Source: Chrysaora quinquecirrha (taxonomy: Eukaryota > Cnidaria > Scyphozoa > Semaeostomeae > Pelagiidae). Taken from it: 64,000 bases of DNA. The DNA lies in assembly GCA_014526335.1 (NCBI GenBank), contig JACTAT010000059.1:5008325-5072324 (forward strand), given 5' to 3'. The translations under genes and the position numbers were made by a program. The notes beneath the pieces were generated by a model, which saw only the letters and a list, made by a program, of their open reading frames with translations, was not told the DNA's origin and did not search any database. Below, piece by piece: positions 32,209 through 64,000 of this stretch (positions within the stretch are counted from its first letter, which is position 1; each line of letters opens with the position of its first letter).

Positions 32209-35200
32209 CTTACTTTTGACAGATATATGTCCTTGATGTCTAAAAGATAATAATAATGCTTCTTACTTAACTTAAAAAATTCTCTCCTTTGTATTTCTTT
32301 AACGGAACATCTGTGACATTATGGCTCGTGACATGTCCTCTCGATGTCTCCCAGTTTAGCCACCTTGGAAACTTTCTAGAGTGTGACAATATTTGAAGCG
32401 TGAGACACAAATGTTTCTGGGAGACAACAGAAACATTTCTTGTCTCCACGATTCAGGTGACATGTTGATCGCTTGTCACTCGCAAGTTTAGCCCCACTGG
32501 GGGACATGCCCAACACAATGTCTTGCGTGACATATCTCCTAGTTTAGCCACAGCGTAAGTTTGAATTTGATGATTCTTGAAGAGTACAAAGAAAAAGTAA
32601 AGAGAAGTAAAGCCTGTTTTCTTATTTTTACCATACTTTCTTACTTTTTCACGCTGTTGAGTGGTCTATTGCCTGAAAACACCCGTTTTCTACAGAGGGG
32701 TGTCTTAGCATTGGGCATTTAAAATAGGGGGTGCTGAGCACATAATAAAAGTTTTAGAGGGAATGGTCATATAAAATATTTCTGGTGAGGTCATATAAAA
32801 GAGGGGGGGCTTTTAAATGATGAAATATGGTAATGCAGCTACTGCCTGCCCAAAAGTAACATGTGTAGAATTTCATGGAGGAAGAGAATCCACCCACCAT
32901 CCTCAGTCTTTACATACTCATTCAGTTTTAAAATAGCATCTAGAAATTGCCTTGAGATCAGTTTGAGGGTCTTCTACTTCTTACAGAAAGATAATGGCTC
33001 ACCAAGCAGGGATATCGATATTAAGAACCCGCACACCATTAACGTCCAGGAGGCTGGTCGTCGCGTGTTCAAAGAAAGTGAACAACTATGATGCCGTAAA
33101 TCGGGAATCTGGTGCATGAAAATACGCCATAATTAATCAGAGAAAACATAGTTCTTTTTAAGGCTCTCTTCTTTAGCAGCAGAAATGTAAGAATTTATCT
33201 TCTGGGTCGGAAAACCACGGCCTCTACCCGTTTGTACCTAGTGTGTTCATTGTGTTGTTACTCAACACAATGACTTTAGGCCAGGCTATCGCACACACAT
33301 TTGCAATTTGAGTAAAAGTTAGGCTCTCTCGCAGCGATCATTACAGATCAGGAATTAATTATCAAAAAGCAAGACTAGACAAAATCAAATTTAATAAATT
33401 TATGATGCCAATAGAGTGAAATGAGACAGAAAGAGAGTGCCATCTCAAATCTCTCTCCCAGATATCGTGTTCCACTTCACTACACAAAGCTGGTGTTGAA
33501 GATGCCCCGCGAAGACTACAATTTCAGGCATAATCAGAGAAATCGACCAGTTTAAAAGCATCATACCTATTCCAGATTGATCTATTTAACTTCAGAAAGC
33601 TCACTTATAACCAGCAGTCGACAAATCCAGTTGAGAAAAGTAAAACTTTCTCTGCCTAAAACACTTCTCTGGCTTCTTCTCTGTATGAAACCCTTCTTTT
33701 CCCTATTGATAATATTCAACAACCTCATTATGCCCTTTGCGCAGATGTCAACGCATCACCGGAAACGGATGTGACGAAATGGATTCCAGATTATGATTGA
33801 ACCTACTGATTCATCGATAATGCTCAACAAACGCCTATTTTTTGGTTCAAATGACTCAAGGCAATTATCATATGGCCTTAAATTTCAAGTTTATATTTAT
33901 TTGTATTATTCTTCTATTTCAGTCTTTGCTTAAAGCTAAAAAAATCGTGCACACATTGCCCCAGGGCCAAGATTGGGGTCAGTGAATATCATACTGTGAA
34001 GGCCTGTTTGAATTGCACATGGACTTCCGGTTAGTTTCTAAGTCCAAAATGACAAGCCCATGAAGGTTGTGGGATTTTGAGAGACCAACAACAAGATTCA
34101 AGATTTGGACACAGGTTGTATTGGATGCAGGCACAGAATCAGGGCCGTAGCAGACTATTGGGATGGCAGGTTGCAACCCCAAATTTTTCGAAGTTCATTG
34201 TATTTTTATGGAATTTAGAGATTTGGATGCTTTTCTATTGGCTATTGCTCCTATTGTTTCAGAAACCCCCCAACAAATTTTCCTCCTGCACCACTGACAC
34301 TGAGAATCCCTGCAGCCTCAAGCTTTTCTGGGGGGGGGGGGGAGAATTTTTGAGGCTTTGTGCTGATAACTCAACAAGAAAGTTTATGGGGGTAGGGTAT
34401 ACCCCTTATATCTTTGGGCATTAAACATCCCTGGAATTTGTGCCCCAAAACAAAGACTTGTTTCTGATCTTTGAGGAAAGAAATTGGTTTAGTGTACCAC
34501 CCCCAGGAATGGCAGTTTTGTTGGTTGCAGACACCTTTTTCCAAAAAAATCTAGGGCCCCATTATCCTTGTTGGACTATGTATGTGAGTACATCTTGGGG
34601 TGTGAGCTGCCTTTGCATTAATGGGGTTCAATATGACCCTTGAGTAACATGCTAGAAGCCCTGGGTTTTCACTCTTACACCTAAGCTCCTAACCAGTTGA
34701 TATTTTGGGAAATATATGCAAGCTGCCCCTAGGGTAATGATGCTTGTAGCCCTTGGGCTCTACATTTTTCCACCCAAGTCCCCATGTGGATATTTTTGGA
34801 AATGAATTCAAGCTGCCCTAGAGTAAAAATGCTTTAAGCACTTCGGCACTACATTTTTTCATCTATGCCCTCCTCATTGTCATTTTTGGGAATGAATACA
34901 AATATCCCATCCCTCATCCCTGACCCAGACTCAGTAGCAAGGTTGACAAACAAGATATACTTGTTGGTACATTGGAAGGCTCTAAAGAGAGCCTAGTCGA
35001 TGTTGTGTCCAGTTTTCATCTGCCTGTCTTCCACTTCTGTTGGTTAGATCTTCACACCATAACTTCTGCTTCTAAGCTTTTTTGGTTCAGCAGTTGTCTT
35101 CTGTCTTCTTGTCACAGCAATATTTTAACATACACTACAGAATACTAATTACTAAATTACTAAACTACAGTTTTTTGAAAGAACAGCAGTTACAAGTTAG

Positions 35201-36005
35201 CTTCTGAGAATTACAAGATTAATATCAACAGAAAGATAATTTCTGGCTTTTGCAGTCAGGAACTTTCATGAAAAATTTCTGTGAATATTTACGAAAACAC
35301 AACTTTCAAAGTCATGAGATTTTGAAAAACATTGCTATCTTCTCACGAATCTTGAAATAATTTTTTTTGCTTCAATTTTCTCCTTTTAAACTCTTTCCTC
35401 CTGCAAAAGCCAAATTCAGCAAATCCATCAAAAATATCTAACCAACAACAATCTAATACAGGCATCTGAAAACTGTCAAGTCGTTTTGTAAAGTGTGTCA
35501 CAGTCAAATCAGTTCAAACATGTGAACAGAACTCAAAGTTCCTGAATGTTCCAGTCCTAGAAATCAATAAGATTCGTCGTTCCGTAGATCTCTATACAAA
35601 GTTCAGACTATTCCGAGTCGACAGACACAAAAGGACAATTTGAGAACAGATTTTTATCTTTCCAAAACAAAACAATTTTGTTCCTTGCTTTAGGGCCGAA
35701 AATAGTGTCTGTCGTCTCGGAACAGCCTGCTACGTATCTGTAAAATCAAATTCTAATATATTGCCTATATTTTAAACACATAGACAGATATTAGTTTACA
35801 TATTTACATGTACAATTTACAAATACTCTACCCTACACCTACCCTCCCTCCCACAATTATCCCCGTCAGTAATTCTGTAATTTGAAATCTATATATGAAC
35901 ACATGTGTACATCGGTAACAAACAAGAAATTTAAAAGTAAAATAATAATGTAAAAGCCTTCAGTTCGATGTATTTAAATCTTTCGTATCAAAAATTTTGC
36001 TCAGC
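32209..36005. other. Intergenic region, repeats and spacer
   Basis: Contains degenerate relatives of the 9547-9702 MITE (32340-32574), a G run at 34331-34342, and repeated blocks between 34490 and 34900 sharing phrases such as AAGCTGCCC and TTTTTGGGAATGAAT, probably an old element. The last 300 bp should be the 3' UTR of the PNRC-like gene. No gene recognised. Confidence 0.4.
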
Positions 36006-36353
36006 TTAGGAAGCCGAGACTTTCAGCATCTGTCGAAGATGAACTGTCATGGCGTCCAAATTCATTTTTTCAAAAGATTCGCCATGACATGAAGATATCC
36101 AGGTTGATGGTGGCTTTGGAAGCACATTGGCAGGCGGTGGACTGTTAAATTTCGGTCCAGCATATCGCTTGTCTCCAGTTTCTGGGATGGATATCGGTGA
36201 AGTTGATTTTCGATTTGCATCTATCGACGGGCTTGATCTCGATGTTGATGTCGTCTTTCTTTCATCCGCGAGGATTTGACTGCTTTGCACTGGGGAAAGA
36301 CGACTAGAAGGACTCCTTCGAGGCGATTGTGAATATGTTCGATGTCTTCCCAT
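36006..36353 (-). CDS. Proline-rich nuclear receptor coactivator-like protein (PNRC family)
   Basis: 115 residues starting at the ATG at 36353. PNRC proteins bind nuclear receptors and, as PNRC2, bridge the decapping activator DCP1A with UPF1 in mRNA decay. Visible here: a Ser/Arg-rich N-terminus, the hallmark block YAGPKFNSPPPANVLPKPP with its SH3-like-ligand LPKPP, and a C-terminal helix (MTVHLRQMLKVSAS) that parallels the human MTFQLKTLLKVQ ending. It is shorter than human PNRC2 (139). A possible acceptor (GGACTTTTAG) just upstream suggests a 5' UTR intron. Single coding exon. Confidence 0.75.
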   Translation of the reverse strand: MGRHRTYSQSPRRSPSSRLSPVQSSQILADERKTTSTSRSSPSIDANRKSTSPISIPETGDKRYAGPKFNSPPPANVLPKPPSTWISSCHGESFEKMNLDAMTVHLRQMLKVSAS

Positions 36354-36687
36354 CACCTTTTTGTATCTAAAAGTCCTTCAAATATAGGTAAATTCACTTC
36401 AAACTCAGCAACGTTGCTGTAAACTTTCTCAAAAACTCCTACGACTGCTTCTTCGCTCGTCAACACACAAAAACTGAAAAAATTTCTTTGCGTCGTAGGG
36501 ATTATTGACTTTTGTTGATAACCAATCAGAGCTCGATTTACAAATCACATGACAAAATTGTCCAATCAGAAACAAAGGGATTAAGTCATATGATTTCCAT
36601 CACTTACGTCAGGTGTGGGTTGTTGTTTTCATGTGAACAATGGTCGCATTGAATTTTTAAAACACAAAAAACGTGTTCAGCCAAAGC

Positions 36688-36906
36688 CTATCCTGTCTTT
36701 TGTTCTTCTTTTGTTTTGAAATGAAAGCGATATTCGCTTTCTATCCTCAAAAGGGCATAACGATTTTCGGATGCTTTTTTCGCGGAAAGATAACCCAGGG
36801 TTACGTTGTCTCTAAAAATAAACCTCATGAGTGAACCTACTTTTCGCTTTCGTTTCTGATTGTGTTTGGATTTATTGGGGAATTTTTTCGAAAATGACAA
36901 ACTCAT
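36688..36906 (-). CDS. Hypothetical small basic protein
   Basis: 72 codons from an ATG, lysine- and arginine-rich (FSKKFPNKSKHNQKRKRK), ending EEQKTG. Not recognised. It lies upstream of the PNRC-like gene on the same strand and could be a chance frame or a 5' exon. Confidence 0.2.
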   Translation of the reverse strand: MSLSFSKKFPNKSKHNQKRKRKVGSLMRFIFRDNVTLGYLSAKKASENRYALLRIESEYRFHFKTKEEQKTG

Positions 36907-37020
36907 TTTATCCCTTGTTTCGCTGAAATATTATTTGTGTTTTAGTTCAATAAATCACGCTAGTAAGACAATAGGGCAGAATTAAACTTGAATTGAAATG
37001 GTGAAATAAATTCTGTATAA

Positions 37021-37765
37021 TGTAATACTGGTAAATTAAATGCATAAGATTTCGTTCGCGATTCTAACTAGAATTAGGCAAGTTGGGTTATTGTTTGGTT
37101 TAATTGCTATTTGGAGCAAGTGTCTTGTGAAAGCATTTGCATCCTAGTTGTATTTTGAGTATGGAACGGCAGTAGTGTCTGCGGTAATAAGGACTATCAG
37201 CGCTTGTGAAAGGCTGAGTAGTGCCTGTTTGTTTGTTGTTTGTTATAGTTGAGCCGACAGTATCAATTTAGCCTTAGAAATCATTATTGTGCATTAGATG
37301 AAGCGATGCTCATTAACTAATCAAGTTTTGGAATAAACAAGTTGTTTCGAGTTAAGGTTGCCAAGTTTAATTAAGCCATGGTGATTAAGGACGTTGATTA
37401 TATTCATGTCCATTAGCTTTTGGATTAAGACCAAAATGTTACCAGGAGTAATTAGAGGGGAAGAATCTTTGTATCGGATTATAATTATTGCAAACTGACC
37501 AATCATGTTCAGATTTAAAGTATGAGTAAGACCCTATTGTTCATTGTATTTATAAGCAAGATGCTTTAGATTAGAGAGGAGAGTTAAGGTTCAATGGCAG
37601 GGACTGGTTAAGTCACCTCGCCGAACCGCGTGATCATATCGATATGTACGTGACTGTATTCGAGTTGTCATCTTTGTCTGGTGATCCTCTCTCTGTGCTC
37701 GTCTATGTGATGTGGACATGAATGTATTGGAAAGATCGCTCGGCTCACAATAAAACCTTTTTACA
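37021..37765 (+). repeat. Left LTR
   Basis: Starts TGTAATACTGG, ends CCTTTTTACA. Almost identical to 38359-39106 except in its last 40 bases (37725-37752), where differences are clustered. Confidence 0.93.
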
Positions 37766-37766
37766 T

Positions 37767-37783
37767 TGGTGTCAGGTGTGGGA
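37767..37783 (+). other. Primer-binding site complementary to tRNA-Leu
   Basis: TGGTGTCAGGTGTGGGA begins two bases after the left LTR. Its complement ends CTGACACCA and matches a typical animal tRNA-Leu 3' end (recalled) with about one mismatch. Confidence 0.7.
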
Positions 37784-38358
37784 TTATTCTAAAGATGCTG
37801 GAAACAGATCTCGGACCTAATTTAGCAGAGCCGAGGTGATGAGAAAATAATGCAAAGACGTGACTGAAAGACATTGAAGAACTTGGTTAGAATGATGAAG
37901 TAAATGGACAAGTTCGGACACATGATTAAGCTCTGACATTTCTATTAACATGGTATTTTGCGATTTGATAGGCGACGTATGTCTTTTCTACAACAAAGGA
38001 GTAACGCACACCCTAAACAAGCATATATTTTGTTGATGCTGCAGAGAGCATGCATTTTGACCGATGAAGGCGACGAACACCTTATCTATGAGATTAACAG
38101 TTCGAACACCCTGAAAAATCAACCTAAATGCATTCGTGAGACAATGTTATCATCAAGCCAAGGGAACTCTTTGAACTATGTGTCTTCGAACTGAGTTGAA
38201 CAAAGAACATTGCAGTTGTTTTAATACGCACCTTTGCCGCATCGTTAAGAAAGGTAACTTATCCAGTACCGTGATTAGATCATTGTTAATCAGCTACGTA
38301 ATTGTATGTAGATTAACTAAGAATCGAGGACGATTCCTTTTGTTAGGAATGGGAGGTA

Positions 38359-39106
38359 TGTAATACTGGTAAATTAAATGCATAAGATTTCGTTCGCGAT
38401 TCTAACTAGAATTAGGCAAGTTGGGTTATTGTTTGGTTTAATTGCTATTTGGAGCAAGTGTCTTGTGAAAGCATTTGCATCCTAGTTGTATTTTGAGTAT
38501 GGAACGGCAGTAGTGTCTGCGGTAATAAGGACTATCAGCGCTTGTGAAAGGCTGAGTAGTGCCTGTTTGTTTGTTGTTTGTTATAGTTGAGCCGACAGTA
38601 TCAATTTAGCCTTAGAAATCATTATTGTGCATTAGATGAAGCGATGCTCATTAACTAATCAAGTTTTGGAATAAACAAGTTGTTTCGAGTTAAGGTTGCC
38701 AAGTTTAATTAAGCCATGGTGATTAAGGACGTTGATTATATTCATGTCCATTAGTTTTTGGATTAAGACCAAAATGTTACCAGGAGTAATTAGAGGGGAA
38801 GAATCTTTGTATCGGATTATAATTATTGCAAACTGACCAATCATGTTCAGATTTAAAGTATGAGTAAGACCCTATTGTTCATTGTATTTATAAGCAAGAT
38901 GCTTTAGATTAGAGAGGAGAGTTAAGGTTCAATGGCAGGGACTGGTTAAGTCACCTCGCCGAACCGCGTGATCATATCGATATGTACGTGACTGTATTCG
39001 AGTTGTCATCTTTGTCTGGTGATCCTCTCTCTGTGCTCGTCTATGTGATGTGGACATGAATGCATTCGACGGACCGCTCGGCGCTGCAAAATAAAACCTT
39101 TTTACA
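38359..39106 (+). repeat. Right LTR
   Basis: Same start and end as the left LTR. It carries ATAAAACC close to the end. It differs from the left copy mainly between 39064 and 39092. Confidence 0.93.
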
Positions 39107-39110
39107 ATAA

Positions 39111-40554
39111 TATCCCTCCTCTCCATGCCCCATAATAGAAGAACAAATAATCCATGTGCACCAACTTTCGAAACCCTCACATTTCAAAGTAGATAGTGAA
39201 AGCAAGTGGAAATTCTATCTATAAACCTAAATTTCTACTAAATTCGATGTTGTTTTTTCTAAGCGTGAGAGTGGTAACACCCCCAACACGTTTTCCGAGT
39301 TTTCGTTACGTTTGACAAAACAAAACAAATAATTAATAAATAATGGCTAATTAGTTGCAGGTGCATCTTGCATTCAAATTTTTGTTTTCTTTCAATGCCC
39401 TCTTTCAATGGCATCTTTTGTACCCCCTTCGACAGCATTCGAAAATCAGAACTAGCATTTTAAAAACATTCCACTAAATCTTTAAGAAAGATGGCCTGAC
39501 GGACAATTGTTCTAGAAATCGCTTGCAGCAGAATTAAGGAAATGATGCAACTTTATGAAAGTATGAAACAGGCATATGCAGTACCGAGAAAGGGTTACTT
39601 GGGGGGGGGGCTACTGTACGTCCTTCAAACTCTCAATCTCATCCCATCAAGAATGTTCTTTAGGCTTTTGGATGTTTGATATAAATACAGCAGGCGAGAT
39701 AGGGATTCTGACTTGACAACATTTTTCATGTCAAAGTCACTTTAAAAACGAGGGGCGATTCAGGTAATTACCCCCTAACTCCTTGAAATCTAGCACGTAC
39801 ACACTTTGCTGCGATTTCTATTGTTTTCATAGAGATCCTTTAGAAATCTCGTGCACCTTTTCGAGGAGCGAAATACCCCTCAAATGTCTTGCCCACAACC
39901 GAACCCAAGAAGCCCCAGCCTGTACCTTTGAAAAATTACGATAAACATTCTTATTCGCGAAAAGGTTTCAAATTTCAGCCCCGTGCAAGAGTGCATGGTC
40001 CTCCACCAGAAAGTTGTATCGCTATTTTATGAACCCATCAAAAAAGTGGATATTTTCAAGAGACGTGAAAAGAGAAAGACAAAAGTCTACTGCTTACTGA
40101 CGACATTTATTCTCTAGTCGCAAAAAGTCATAATGCATATGAAAACAAAATAAAAATTGTTAGTTTGCCATTTGTTCATTAGTTTAAATCTACAAAAAAA
40201 ACACGAGGAACATGAAGGGTGCAAATGCTCTTAGTCGCTCTGGGTAGGAATGGACAAGAGGGAAGGTATTTCGCAAACCCTAGACTTTTGAATGAGCAAA
40301 AACGAGAGAACTGAAGGGACTGAAAGTAGATGAATGCATGGTATCTATATCTCACCAACGTCTTTCATCAGTAGTCATGGTCATAACCAACCCGAATGGG
40401 AACAGCATCCCTCATGTTTCTACAAACTTGAAGAAATTAATATTAGCAAAAACATTACATTAAAGGCATTACGAATTAATTCATTATTTATTGAAAAAAA
40501 AGAAAACAACCCCAAAATGTTTCAGTTGTTGCAATAATAAGACTGTTTCTGCAA
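39111..40554. other. Spacer downstream of the ferlin stop codon
   Basis: AT-rich DNA with a G run at 39601-39610. Its proximal part should contain the ferlin 3' UTR. No exon recognised. Confidence 0.5.
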
Positions 40555-63910
<23,356 letters not shown>

Positions 63911-64000
63911 CTAGAGTATACGATAAAAGGTCGTTTCAGCAATATTCGATAAGACTTTAAAATACATTTATAGCGATTCACTTTACAAAATACAAAAAGG

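Larger units (their letters stand above)
37021..39106. mobile_element. Short non-coding LTR retrotransposon (TRIM-like)
   Basis: Two direct LTRs of about 746 bp flank only 593 bp of interior. The LTRs begin TG and end CA. A four-base duplication ATAA flanks the element (37017-37020 and 39107-39110). A primer-binding site follows the left LTR and a purine run (GGAATGGGAGG) precedes the right LTR. No gag or pol frame exists, so it depends on enzymes from another element. Confidence 0.9.

Noticed and set aside
37958..38194. 78-codon frame inside the LTR element as a gag remnant
   Set aside because: It shows no zinc knuckle, protease or other retroelement motif.

Overview
The window is animal nuclear DNA. 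It is AT-rich, its genes have many GT-AG introns, and it is full of small DNA transposons, SINEs and retroelement remains. Intact ferlin, SorCS-like, DENND10 and MARCHF5 genes show a metazoan. The style of the repeats suggests a cnidarian, probably an anthozoan, but that is inference only.

Layout. 0.2-6.5 kb: an intronless VPS10/SorCS-like sorting receptor (minus strand) diverges from a four-exon secreted PEBP-family gene (plus). 9.3-17.6 kb: DENND10 (minus, eight exons, one GC-AG intron) and MARCHF5 (plus, three exons) are head to head, about 190 bp apart. 17.6-36 kb is mostly repeats: TA-flanked MITEs, SINEs, a tandem duplication, a 500-N assembly gap and a broken LINE. A 5.5 kb DNA transposon is nested in the LINE. 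36 kb: a short PNRC-like gene (minus). 37.0-39.1 kb: a short LTR retrotransposon without coding capacity. 40.6-63.9 kb: 27 recognised exons of the C-terminal half of a type-I (DysF-containing) ferlin on the minus strand. Its 5' end lies beyond the window.

The most notable object is the transposon at 23752-29272. It has terminal inverted repeats of about 380 bp and TA at both edges. It carries two convergent genes: a four-exon integrase-core (DDE-type) transposase, and an intact single-exon 451-residue alpha-kinase. Each start codon lies just inside one inverted repeat, so each repeat probably acts as a promoter. A protein kinase as cargo of a cut-and-paste type element is unusual and is the best candidate here for an undescribed system.

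The host genes have no obvious shared pathway. Several act in membrane traffic (VPS10 receptor, DENND10, ferlin), but nothing indicates that they form a functional cluster. Exon coordinates were derived by eye from reading frame, splice signals and recalled family similarity. Phase agrees across nearly all junctions, and the exceptions are reported.
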